NCBI GenBank assembly: GCA_965247965.1
Contig: OZ252053.1
Span: 4,712,001 to 4,776,000 of the forward strand
DNA: 64,000 nt
Origin: UBA7328 sp965247965
GTDB taxonomy: Bacteria; Bacteroidota; Bacteroidia; Chitinophagales; Saprospiraceae
Direction: 5' to 3'
Numbering within the stretch: position 1 is the stretch's first letter; the number at the start of each line of letters is the position of its first letter. Under the pieces are notes generated by a model that had not been told where the DNA came from, did not search any database, and saw only the letters and a list, made by a program, of their open reading frames with translations. The translations under genes and the position numbers were made by a program. Positions 35,206-44,985 of this stretch are shown in pieces.

Positions 35206-38200
35206 CTATAATCCAATATTGACACCAAAAGTCCAGATGGTAGCAGTGGTTGTAAAGTCTCCTCTGAAATTATCCAACCCTGGGGCCAGGATGTCTCCGG
35301 TCCATTGCTGATGTGTGCCAGTATTGGTGCCACCTAATCCAAAGCTACCACCAGCTAAAGGTACGCGACCAAGACCTGTACCGCCAAAGGTATAGCGCGG
35401 TTCCGGATCCCAGCCGGCGTAGCTTGTAATAGTGAAAGGAGTCTGAACGGAAGTGTAAATCCTCAGTGTTCTGAAAGAGCTGGCTTTAGGGAAATCGAAA
35501 CTGTATCCCAAAGTCGCATTGTCGAGCTTGACAAAAGAGGCACCTTCTACATATCGATCATCCCAACTTAAATTTGCCCTTTCATCAGGCAACCATTTGT
35601 CGGTAATAACAAAGTTGGAACTGCCCACCCTGACCGGGTGCTCAAAATGGCCCCGGTGGCCATTGCCAAGATCATGTCCGAATACGCCTCGAAAGAATAT
35701 GTTTAAATCAAAATTCTTCCATGTAAAAGAATTCGTAACACCGAGATACAGGTCGGGCTGTCCGTTGCCTACTACAGGATAAGCATCTGACACAGGTAAT
35801 TGATCGCCAATACTTCCATCTGGTTGTATGTATAGATTATCTCCAGTTTCATCAAATCCCTGCCAAATCGGCGCTATAATTTGACCGATTTCTTTGCCCT
35901 CCTCAACCCGTGCGGCAAAAGAACCGTTAATGGTAAAGTTTGCTCCACGCAGCAATGTTACATTTTCGTCATTATTGAATTTGATCAGTTTCGTCTTATT
36001 GCGCGAAATGTTGGTTGTAATATCCCAGGAGAAATCCGCTTTATTAATCGCCGAGAAATTAAGCTGTAGTTCTACTCCCTTTGACTCTAACTCTCCCAGA
36101 TTGACCAATGAAGACCCAAACAAGTTAGGAGGACTAGCTACACTGATGGTATTCAACAAATCTTCCGTATTTCGTTGGAAAAAATCCAAAGATCCTGAAA
36201 GTCGGAAATTAAGCAAAGCAAAATCAACACCTACATTCAATTCTTTCTTTTCCTCCCACTTCAGATCGGGGTTAGGATTAGATGTGGGCTGTATGGCAGG
36301 CACAAATCTTCCGTCGACATATCCTGATCCTCCAAGTCCCAATGTGGTCAGATACGCGTAATTTTGTGCAGGCAGATTTCCTGTTTCACCATAGCCTACC
36401 CGGAGTTTAAGATTATCCAGGAAATTGATCTCCGTTAACGCCGTAATATCAGCAGCACCTCCAATAGCGAAGAAACTTCCCCACCGATTGTTTGCACCAA
36501 AGGCGGACGATCCCTCGCGGCGATAACTGGCCGTCAAATGATAGATGTCCTTGATGCTCACATTGGCCCTACCAAAGAACGATGACAGCAGCCTTTCTTC
36601 TCTGTTACTCGACGTTGACCGTGTACCGGTGGGATCGCTAAATCCATTGCCCAATCCAATATTGTTGAATGTTAATTCATCAGTGATGAAGTTAGAATTG
36701 CTCACTCTGAATATATCTGTCTCAATTTTTTGATATGAATGTCCCGCGAGCAGTGTATAAGTCAAATCACCCGATGTACGAGTATAGGTTGCTGTGAAAT
36801 CGAAAACCTGATCTTCCAAATCACGGGCGATTCGCTCGGCTTGACCACCTACCTGGTTAAACGCTGCGCGTGCATTACTAGATACGTACGAGGCTGCCAG
36901 TTCTGATTCTGCACGAACACCATAGTTGGCACCCAAAGTCAATCCATCTATTACTTCATAATCTAACTTGAAATTTCCAAGGAAATCTTTGGTCCTTCCA
37001 ATATGTGGTATCTGGTCGATCATCGCAACTGGGTTGTAATTTTGCTCCACGAAATTTTCGAAAAAGCCTTGCGAAGGATCGTTGTTGATATATATAGGTG
37101 CTGATGGCGAGTATTGTCCTGCCCGTTGAACGGCATCCGGATTGCTAAAGTTCTGATCCCTTTTGCTGTACGAAGCCAAAGCCCTTACTGTCAACCTGTC
37201 ATCGAGCAATTTCTGAGTTAAATTAATTCTTCCGCTGATCTGCTCTGATCCCAAATCCCTCAACGTTCCTTCTAAATCCCGCCAGTTCAATGAAGCTCGA
37301 TAACTTGTCGAACCTGTGTTGTTCGAAATCGATAGATTGTGCACGTGTGATGTGCCCTGATCGAATATGGCATCCAACCAATCGGTGTCACCGCCATAGT
37401 CAATACCTCCGGCAGCAGTGAACTCGTCCGCGGTAGCCCATCGAATCCTGCCTTGCCCATCGGTGTGCGCATTTTCCAATGCTACATAGGTGTTGTAGTC
37501 AATCCGTGCTCCTTCACCTTCACCGCCCGTTTTTGTCGTGATGATGATTACACCTGAACTCCCGCGCGTTCCGTAAATGGCGGCCGCCGAAGCGTCTTTG
37601 AGTACATCGACGGTCTTGATATCATTGGGGTCAACATTGTTTAGGTTAGCACCTATGACTCCGTCGAGCACGATCAAGGGTTGTGAATTGGCACCTAACG
37701 TACTCACCCCCCTGATATTCAAGAAGAATGGTTTGTTTGGATCGTTATTTACTCTACTTACGGTAAGACCCGGCACTTTGCCTTGTAAAAGTTGCATTGG
37801 GTCGCTCACACTTCCCTTGTTGAATTCATCCTCGGACACACTGCTGATGGCACTGGTGACCTCCCGCCTTTGGGCTGTGCCATATCCGGTGACGACTAAT
37901 TCATCGAGTATGGAAGCCACCTCGCTCAGCGAAACATCAATGGTTGACCGATTGGTGATATCCACTTCCTGTGAGCCGTAGCCCACAGAGGATATCACAA
38001 GGGTGGTCGCAGCATCGGAGACTGAAAGAGAAAAAGCACCGTCTACATCTGAAATGGTACCGGTGGTGGTCCCTTGCTCCATGACGGTAGCGCCGATAAG
38101 TGGATCGGATGACCTGGCGTCCTTTACGGTGCCGGTTATCGTTGTCTGGGCATCTGCCCATGCCGGAGCCAGAAACACGAAAGCGGCGAGAAGGAGCCAT

Positions 38201-38229
38201 TGCGTGGTTCTTAGCCTGTGTTTAACTTT
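35206..38229 (-). pseudogene. SusC/RagA-family transporter, pair 2, 5' end cut off by an IS1182-type element
   Basis: The frame is open from LKVKHRLRTTQWLLLAAFVFLAPAWADAQ through regulatory-like domain, TonB-box-like DELVVTGYGTAQ, plug and barrel to the C-terminus WTFGVNIGL, about 1000 residues, like SusC1. The first codons (MNIQLPILKKLKV) now lie at 40102-40140 beyond the element. An in-frame stop lies just inside the element end, and the only possible start left is a GTG within the signal peptide (VFLAPAW). Export should fail, so the gene is probably silent, although the body shows no other lesion, so the insertion is recent. Confidence 0.85.
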
Positions 38230-40101
38230 GAGTCCACTCCGAAAACTAAATCATAAATCATGTCAAATATTACAATAAGATGACATATATATTTAATTTG
38301 TGATATGTTTAAACGTAGTACAAATTCACAAGTTGATCTATTCAAATCGATAGGAGGGATGCTATCAGAACGGAAGCGAGAGCTTCTGGATGATCCAAAT
38401 GGTTGGCATAATATATTTTTTAAAGAAGTGGTATCTCGCATAGACGAAGGATTGTTCGAGGTGCTTTATAATCAAGGAGGCCGGCCCAATTGCTCAATTA
38501 GAGTTTTAATGGGAATGATTATCCTTAAAGAAGGTAAAGGTTGGACTGATGAACAACTTTTTGATGAATGTCGATTCAACACCAGGGTCATGCTTGCTTT
38601 GGGATATTCGAATATAAATGAGGATATTCCGACCGAATCGACTTACTATAAGTTCAGACAGAGCATGGTAGAGTATAATGAAGACCATGGGGAGGATTTG
38701 ATGAAGGCGGCATTTAAACAAATCACTATTGGGCAGATAGAGCAATACAAGGTGAGCGGTAAGAAAATACGATTGGATTCGAAGTTGATTAATTCCAATA
38801 TTGCACGCTGCACTCGAGTCCAGATGATAATCGAAGCTGTACGAGTATGCAGTAAAGACCTTATGGTAGAACTGCTTACAGATCAATTGGATAAAGAATC
38901 ATGCGAGCTTTTAGAAAAGCTAAAAAGCCAAAGTGCCTCCAATATTGTCTACCCATTAAACAAAAAAGAAAAAGAGGAACTGCTAGTAGGTATGGGTAAG
39001 ATCATAAAGGTACTCTTGAGTCATGGCCAGGCGGCGGGATTGACAGGCTACCAAGATCTCAAGCGGCTCTACGAAGAACAGTATGAAGAACAATCAGAGG
39101 AATCTAATGAGCAAAAACCTCCGAGTGCCTCTGATGATAAAACAAAAATCAGCGCGGTCTGTGATGAATCTGAACAGCAAACTAAACAGGAGAATACTCC
39201 GAGACCCAAAGCTGCAAGAGACATATCGAGTGGCAGTGTGCAGTCCATTCATGATCCTGATGCTGCCTACCGTACTAAAGGTAAAGCAGAAAATAAACAG
39301 ACCATATCGGGCTATCATGCCAACATAAGTGAAACGTGTACAGAAGAAAATGAAATAGACCTAATCGTAGATGCCCAGGTAGTACCGGCCAATATTACAG
39401 AAGACGAGTTTTTAATCGAATCTATCGACCATATCCAGGATGTATTAAATCCAGATAAGGATGAATCAGGTCAAGAAAAGAATAAAATAGAACAGGCCAT
39501 CACGGATGGCGGATACGACAGCAAGGCCAACAGAAAAGCAATGTCAGAAACGACCACGCCCGAATGGAAGTTAGCTAATACAAAAGGGGGAAAGCAGGCC
39601 TATACAATGAAACGAGATGAGAATAACAATCTTCAAGTATGGCGAAAAAAGACAGGAGAACAGTGCGCGGTAAAGTTTAACGAGAAGACCAACAAATACG
39701 TCATTAAACACGACACCCGAGGTCGGTATATGACCAAAGATGAAGTAGAAAACTATTTTTTATTTCAACAGATGCAAGAAACATTAGATGAGCACACCCA
39801 CAATCTAAGAGCCAATGTGGAATCGACCATACATCAATGTTTTCACCGGCTCAAAAAAAGGAACAAAATATTATATCGGGGTTTATTCAAATGTCAAATT
39901 TATGTCCTGTCACGAGTACTTTGGACGAATTTTAGAAGAATTAACGATAAATTGGTCGAAAATGCCCTCGGATTTCCAAATATCATCATCGCAACCCTCA
40001 GGAATGCTTATGCAACAATATTGCACTTAAGAAAATTCCAGGGTTTTGGCCGCAGCTGGCAAATGTACGCTTGAAAAATGTGTGGTAATCGGAGTGGACT
40101 C
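38230..40101 (+). mobile_element. IS1182-type insertion sequence, 1872 bp, complete
   Basis: Terminal inverted repeats GAGTCCACTCCGA at both ends (38230-38242; 40089-40101 reversed). A 6-bp duplication AACTTT flanks it (38224-38229, 40102-40107). Removing the element rejoins the SusC2 start exactly as in SusC1 (TTTAACTTTTAATTTTT on the plus strand). Confidence 0.87.
38305..40074 (+). CDS. IS1182-family transposase
   Basis: A 589-residue DDE transposase. The N-terminal DUF772-type domain includes GRPNCSIRVLMGMIILKEGKGWTDEQLFDECRFNTRVMLALG. First acidic site LDSKLINSNIA, then AYRTKGKAENKQTISGYHANI, ITDGGYDSKANRKAMSE with the second Asp, and a C-terminal ANVESTIHQCFHRLKKRNKILYRGL supplying the Glu. 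Complete. A middle stretch (about 255-310) rich in Glu, Lys and Ser looks like a flexible linker. Confidence 0.87.
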   Translation: MFKRSTNSQVDLFKSIGGMLSERKRELLDDPNGWHNIFFKEVVSRIDEGLFEVLYNQGGRPNCSIRVLMGMIILKEGKGWTDEQLFDECRFNTRVMLALGYSNINEDIPTESTYYKFRQSMVEYNEDHGEDLMKAAFKQITIGQIEQYKVSGKKIRLDSKLINSNIARCTRVQMIIEAVRVCSKDLMVELLTDQLDKESCELLEKLKSQSASNIVYPLNKKEKEELLVGMGKIIKVLLSHGQAAGLTGYQDLKRLYEEQYEEQSEESNEQKPPSASDDKTKISAVCDESEQQTKQENTPRPKAARDISSGSVQSIHDPDAAYRTKGKAENKQTISGYHANISETCTEENEIDLIVDAQVVPANITEDEFLIESIDHIQDVLNPDKDESGQEKNKIEQAITDGGYDSKANRKAMSETTTPEWKLANTKGGKQAYTMKRDENNNLQVWRKKTGEQCAVKFNEKTNKYVIKHDTRGRYMTKDEVENYFLFQQMQETLDEHTHNLRANVESTIHQCFHRLKKRNKILYRGLFKCQIYVLSRVLWTNFRRINDKLVENALGFPNIIIATLRNAYATILHLRKFQGFGRSWQMYA

Positions 40102-40303
40102 AACTTTTAATTTTTTGAGAATTGGTAGTTGTATGTTCATACCGTTTGGTTTTACAAAAAAAATGCAATATAAAAAATGCAATATAAAAAATGAACAGCA
40201 TACGCGACATTTGGGGGGATATTTGGTCAAAATTGGGTGAGGAAAAGGTAAATTCGGGGGGTAAGTGAAGTCGAAATTATTGGTGGAGTCAGAGCAACTG
40301 TTT

Positions 40304-40446
40304 TGATTTTAGATCACGGGGAAATAGTGATCAAGACTTTGCATGAAAAGTATAAATCCGGATCGAAAAAAGGGGCCAATTTGTACTGTTTTGATGAAGC
40401 TAAATACAAGGAGTTGTTGACCACAGGACATGTTTTTGAAGTGTAA
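40304..40446 (+). pseudogene. C-terminal remnant of a third NrtR-type regulator
   Basis: LILDHGEIVIKTLHEKYKSGSKKGANLYCFDEAKYKELLTTGHVFEV with a stop at 40444. It matches the end of the intact regulator (LILDHGEMVVKALDE..., SKKGAYLYRFDEAKYKKLLSKGYVFGV) but lacks about 55 residues in the middle and the whole N-terminal half. It lies upstream of SusC2 in the divergent orientation, as the remnant at 29250 does for SusC1. Confidence 0.8.
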
Positions 40447-40582
40447 GAAGGGATATAATAGATGTGTAGTACCATGAGAACTCTTGACCTGATGGTTGAT
40501 AAACAAATGTTCATAGCAACCTGTCAGTAAATTGCAATGTCGCTGACAAAGATTGACAAACTTGTATAGAATTAAAAGTCTG

Positions 40583-40805
40583 GCGAAGGCGCATAGCGTC
40601 GGCCCAATTGGTAGAATATTAATCAGACGTTATCATAAAGGTGCATCCTGCCTATGCTGAAGCTTCGGCAGACAGGCGCATCGGCACCCTTGTTTTCTTA
40701 GGGTGACGTCGCTACCTGCCCGTTCCGTTCCAGGCGGGCGCGCCTAATGGGCTTACTACATTATTGATTTCTACCAAGAGTGTTAGCGCAATGCGCCTCA
40801 GAGCA
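40583..40805. repeat. REP-like repeat cluster (TTCTACCAA family) in the spacer 40447-40872
   Basis: The 426-bp spacer has no gene. It carries an inverted pair of REP units: GGCGCATAGCGTCGG...GGTAGAA (about 40588-40616) and TTCTACCAAGAG...GCGCAATGCGCC (about 40772-40798), plus palindromic stretches near 40640-40735 (AAGCTTCGGCAGACAGG, GGCGGGCGCGCC). The same family recurs at 61.7-62.2 kb. Confidence 0.6.
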
Positions 40806-40872
40806 GTGTGATTGTCCAGTATAAAATTGCGACACCCAGATTTACAACAAGTCCGGAGGTCTGACCAAAGAA

Positions 40873-43800
40873 CTAATCTCCGGATTTGGAGGGTATTCTT
40901 GCTTTAAATAATCTCGTATCCGCATTATTTCGAGCGACGAGGATCAGTTTATGATCTTTGCCAGTTTCAAGGATTTTTACATCGCGGGACTCTCCGAAAA
41001 CTGCGAAACCGCTTTCCCTGTTATTGACAACTGTAAAATCTCCACTGCCATCATTATGCAGATATGTACCGAATGAGGCATCACATCTCCCCATACTGGG
41101 TTGGTTGCCATGGAAATTTCCAACGGAAATGATGTCCTTGAACCCATCGCCATCGAAGTCATATGTGGTAAATCCATAGATCGGCGAATACTGCGCTTCA
41201 TCTGCTAATTCGTGGACCGTATACTCTCCATTGCCCTTGTTTTCGATCCATACAGAAGCCAATGTCTGGACTTGCAGATGCAAGCTCAACGCCAGTTCAT
41301 TCTGAGGGAAGACTTCATTGAAAGTACTAGTGGCATATTTTTCATAATTGCGATAGGTTCTCTTTACACCTATGATTTGTTTCGACAATTCATCCAATCC
41401 AGGATACACCCATTGCTGCCCATTTTTGTAGTAAGCCATAATTGGATCGAAACTCAAATCCCCATCGAAATCTCTCAGATACAAATCCAGAGGTTCGGAT
41501 GGTGTAGCGCTGATATTTGTATTCAAGCCCTCATTCCCCACCAAGAAATCCAGATCTCCATCATTGTCCAGGTCATCGGCATGTATTGTATTCCACCAAC
41601 CCGATGTATTGCGCAAATACCTAGAACTAACGCTGTCACGATCATATCGGTAGATCACCACAGGCATCCATTCGCCGACGATGAACAATTCTTTGCGATC
41701 TTCCAACCAGGTAGCATCTGTTACCAAACCAATACGGCCTCTGTTCTGAAGATATCCCGATGTCCTATCCGAAAATGTGCCATCTCTGTTATTGATATAT
41801 ACCTTGGAGACAGCGGGGTTGCCGTATTCGGTTGGTGTGGAACGACCTCCAACAAAAAAATCAATAAATCCATCATCCGAGAAGTCAGCCGCTACAACAC
41901 AAGATCCATTGTAAAGGGCGGTGGGTAAGGCCTCTACCGATTTCTCGAAATTTCCAACTCCATCGTTGAGATAAATACGGTCTTGTACTCTGACCGTTTT
42001 ATCCGGTTCGCTACCTCCACTTACGACGTATAGGTCCAGGTCACCGTCGTTATCGATATCGGCAAAAACAGATCCTACGTCTTCACAAAACTTGTCATTT
42101 ACAAAAGCCATTGTATCACTCTCGGTGAACAGAAAATCCTCGTCACCTCTCTGAAGATAGACACTTCCACGATGTCCCTTTGCTCCACCTATGAAAAAGT
42201 CATCCAGACCATCGCTATTAATATCACCAACAGCGAGTGGCGGACCCTCGGTAGATAAAAGGTGAGGAAGTAATTTTTCAACTGAAAAATCTAGGAAGAA
42301 ATTTTCGCGATGTATAAAGTCAATTCCGGATTGATCTCTGATGTTTTTAAACCATTTCTCAGGCACTTGCTTTTCGGGGTCAGCATCTGTACGTTGTGCG
42401 TCTGCCTGATTCAGCTTGATCGTTGTATTTGGATCTACATTCTCTAATTCCTGAATAGTGCCGTCGGGCCATTTTACCGTAAGTTTTCTAATGAGATTCT
42501 CTTCACCCAACCCAAAATGGAGTCCATTGGATACGGATGATAACCATCCTTTGTTGGAAAAATTTTCATGAATCTGTTTTCCAGAATCGGTTTCGAGACT
42601 AACTCTAGCGCCGATGCCGAATCTATTTCGGGTATTACCGATGAGCTCCACCTTCAAAAAGTTATTGGTGTATCTTTTTGTAGTGCGATTTTCGAAGATT
42701 ATCGCCTTTTCGCCCAAATTGTTCACGACGATATCCAAATCTCCGTCATTGTCTAAGTCCACGGGAACGGCGCCCATCGAGAATCCCTCATGAGCGAGAC
42801 CCCACGATTCGCTCACATCGTTAAAGCCGGAACCGTGATTTTCATATGCAACATTCTTTAACTCTCCTGTGGGTATAAGATCTATCAATGCCAGTTTGGA
42901 AGTGCTGTCGGCTTTGAGGTATTCATCAGAAGTGTAATTTGTGAAATCCAGATTGTTCGGTCTTCTCGGAATTCCCGTTGTTATGAATAAGTCTTTATTT
43001 CCGCTGTTGGTCAAATCCGCAAATAATGCACCCCAACTCCAATCTGTTGCATCCACTCCGGCAAATTGACCGATTTCGCTGAATTGAACGGCATTTTCAC
43101 CAAATAACGGCCCTGCATTTACCTGTAGCATGTTGCGCGGATATTGGTAGTGATAGCCAAATTTCATCTTGTAGCGATAGAGCTCATAGGAGTCGATGCC
43201 AGAAGATTGTTTCAATATGGTCTCATCGGCCGGCTTCATGTCCATCGTTATGAGATCCAACCAACCGTCATTGTTGAAGTCGGCGATGTCGCTGCCCATG
43301 GAGAAAGTGCTCACATGACCCATCGAACCTGTCAAGTTCTCACTAAAAGTCCCGTCTCTGTTGTTGTAGTAGAGATAGTCGTTTTCATGGAAATCATTGG
43401 AAACGTAGATGTCCGGCCAACCGTCGTTGTTGATATCACCGAGACCGACAGCCAATCCATATCCCATAGAACCTCCGAAAATGCCGGCGGATTCGCTGAC
43501 ATCTTCAAATTTTCCATTGACATTTTGATACAACCGATCTCCGCTCAATGTGTCCCGGACATTGCGAAGTGACGAAGGTTTGTGCGAATCGGGAGTATGC
43601 AAGGCCAAATTGACCAAGTACATGTCGAGATCACCATCTCTGTCGTAATCAAAAAAAGCGGCGTGTTGGGAATATGTTGAAATATCGAGATTGTACTCAG
43701 CGGCGCTTTCCGTGAAAGACGGTTGACGGTTGATGGTTGACCCTTCGACCAGGCTCAGGGCAGGCTCTGAACGGCCGTTCGTTCTGTTTTGAATACTCAG

Positions 43801-44325
43801 TCCGTTATTTATGTAGAGTCTGTTTTTTCCGGAAATGTTTTTAAATCCACTTAGCTGGCAGACATAGATATCCAACCACCCATCTCCATTGATATCGACC
43901 ATGGTCACTCCGTTGGTCCAGGACGTAGATTCATTCGAGCCTCCAACACCTGCCTCTTCCGTAATATCTTCGAATTTCAGATTACCTCTATTTAAGTAAA
44001 GTCTGTCCAAATCCTGATTGGCTGTAAAAAACAAATCAGCCAATCCATCATTATTGATATCGCCTGCCGCGACACCACCGCCATTGTACATGTATATGTA
44101 CTGGGTAATGTTGAACTCTTCGGTTTCCGTGATATAATTACCAAAGTTGATTTTTGATGAGCGCACGGTATGTTTTTGAAAAAGAAGATCTTCTTTTACC
44201 TGACATCCAAAAAATGATATTAAAGAGAGTACCGGAATAATCGCAATAAAACGAATTGAGAGCGCGTATATGGGGATACCATGGTTGATATTGAAGGGTA
44301 ACAAGAAATCAATTGTGTGTCTCAT
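40873..44325 (-). CDS. FG-GAP/VCBS and ASPIC-UnbV (CRTAC1-like) lipoprotein 1
   Basis: A 1150-residue surface lipoprotein (lipobox ISFFGC). Repeated FG-GAP calcium-loop blades (DINNDGLADLFF, DINGDGWLDIYV, DYDRDGDLDMYL, DLDNDGDLDIVV) form two propellers flanking an ASPIC/UnbV domain (about 520-590: FLKVELIGNTRNRFGIGARV, LHFGLGEE, VKWPDGTIQELENV). Bacteroidota encode many such large lipoproteins, often near SusCD loci; function unknown, possibly glycan or protein binding. Residues after LYINNG contain an in-frame repeat insertion (43718-43800). Overlaps the preceding lipoprotein gene by 4 bp (ATGA), so the three genes are one operon. Confidence 0.88.
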   Translation of the reverse strand: MRHTIDFLLPFNINHGIPIYALSIRFIAIIPVLSLISFFGCQVKEDLLFQKHTVRSSKINFGNYITETEEFNITQYIYMYNGGGVAAGDINNDGLADLFFTANQDLDRLYLNRGNLKFEDITEEAGVGGSNESTSWTNGVTMVDINGDGWLDIYVCQLSGFKNISGKNRLYINNGLSIQNRTNGRSEPALSLVEGSTINRQPSFTESAAEYNLDISTYSQHAAFFDYDRDGDLDMYLVNLALHTPDSHKPSSLRNVRDTLSGDRLYQNVNGKFEDVSESAGIFGGSMGYGLAVGLGDINNDGWPDIYVSNDFHENDYLYYNNRDGTFSENLTGSMGHVSTFSMGSDIADFNNDGWLDLITMDMKPADETILKQSSGIDSYELYRYKMKFGYHYQYPRNMLQVNAGPLFGENAVQFSEIGQFAGVDATDWSWGALFADLTNSGNKDLFITTGIPRRPNNLDFTNYTSDEYLKADSTSKLALIDLIPTGELKNVAYENHGSGFNDVSESWGLAHEGFSMGAVPVDLDNDGDLDIVVNNLGEKAIIFENRTTKRYTNNFLKVELIGNTRNRFGIGARVSLETDSGKQIHENFSNKGWLSSVSNGLHFGLGEENLIRKLTVKWPDGTIQELENVDPNTTIKLNQADAQRTDADPEKQVPEKWFKNIRDQSGIDFIHRENFFLDFSVEKLLPHLLSTEGPPLAVGDINSDGLDDFFIGGAKGHRGSVYLQRGDEDFLFTESDTMAFVNDKFCEDVGSVFADIDNDGDLDLYVVSGGSEPDKTVRVQDRIYLNDGVGNFEKSVEALPTALYNGSCVVAADFSDDGFIDFFVGGRSTPTEYGNPAVSKVYINNRDGTFSDRTSGYLQNRGRIGLVTDATWLEDRKELFIVGEWMPVVIYRYDRDSVSSRYLRNTSGWWNTIHADDLDNDGDLDFLVGNEGLNTNISATPSEPLDLYLRDFDGDLSFDPIMAYYKNGQQWVYPGLDELSKQIIGVKRTYRNYEKYATSTFNEVFPQNELALSLHLQVQTLASVWIENKGNGEYTVHELADEAQYSPIYGFTTYDFDGDGFKDIISVGNFHGNQPSMGRCDASFGTYLHNDGSGDFTVVNNRESGFAVFGESRDVKILETGKDHKLILVARNNADTRLFKARIPSKSGD
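43718..43800. repeat. Composite repeat inserted in frame in FG-GAP lipoprotein 1
   Basis: Encodes SIQNRTNGRSEPALSL followed by VEGSTINRQPS between LYINNG and FTESAAEY. It combines a heptamer run (ACGGTTG-type, 43718-43742), the dispersed palindrome CCTTCGACCAGGCTCAGGG (43742-43760) and GAACGGCCGTTC (about 43769-43780). The paralogue has a different repeat at the same point (48018-48056). Confidence 0.7.
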
Positions 44326-44963
44326 TGCTTGTCAGGATACACTATTCCGTAGAATTTCCCGTATTTCGGGTCTTTTCGCAAATCAGTAAACAAGATTTCT
44401 ACCTTTCTATTATCCGGGTTAATGCGGAGCACGATGTGCCTGTTGCCGTCGACCTTCGCATATTTTTTCTCAAGAGGCACTGAAGCACCCGGAAGCTCAA
44501 TAAAAGGTCTTCCTCCCAACCATTCTTGCAATTTTATCACCAGTTTTTCTTGCAACACCGAGGCAAACAACTCTTTTCTAAAACCGTTCCAATTCGGATG
44601 CCAGAAATATCCGGATAGCCCTACGATTATTTCTCGCTCAAAAGTGGGATAGAAGACAAAATCAACCCGTTCATCAAATTGATTGTCCATATACAAAATC
44701 ACCTCCCGGCTACCCCCATGCTGAAAGAATAGCCCTTCCTGATTCATCTTAAAAGAATGCGCCTCGAATCTATCTAAAGTCATGTTAAAATGCAGGCCTT
44801 CAAACAGTTCATCCACTCTTTTGCCGCTTTCCACTTCTTCTTTCACCATTGCTTGATAGGGTGTTAAGTTGGGGTGGCTGCAAGCTGTGGTAGATATTAA
44901 TATCCAAACACAAAAAATAAATTTGAGCGCACCCAATGTTTTGGCATATGATTTACCTGGCAT
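44322..44963 (-). CDS. Hypothetical lipoprotein between the two FG-GAP genes
   Basis: Start taken at the ATG at 44963 (MPGKSYAKTLGALKFIF), after the stop of the upstream FG-GAP gene; the longer frame overlaps that gene. About 213 residues with lipobox ISTTAC. Recognisable stretches: EVILYMDNQFDERVDFVFYPTFEREIIVGLSGYFWHPNWNGFRKEL and KLQEWLGGRPFIELPGASVP. I do not recognise a family. Its position, coupled by ATGA to FG-GAP gene 1, suggests it works with these proteins at the envelope. Confidence 0.65.
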   Translation of the reverse strand: MPGKSYAKTLGALKFIFCVWILISTTACSHPNLTPYQAMVKEEVESGKRVDELFEGLHFNMTLDRFEAHSFKMNQEGLFFQHGGSREVILYMDNQFDERVDFVFYPTFEREIIVGLSGYFWHPNWNGFRKELFASVLQEKLVIKLQEWLGGRPFIELPGASVPLEKKYAKVDGNRHIVLRINPDNRKVEILFTDLRKDPKYGKFYGIVYPDKQ

Positions 44964-44985
44964 TGGACGGTTCAAATCAATCGGA

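Noticed and set aside
38178..38229. GTG in the signal peptide as a genuine SusC2 start
   Set aside because: It would remove the charged n-region of the signal peptide, and the ancestral ATG with MNIQLPIL is still visible beyond the IS.
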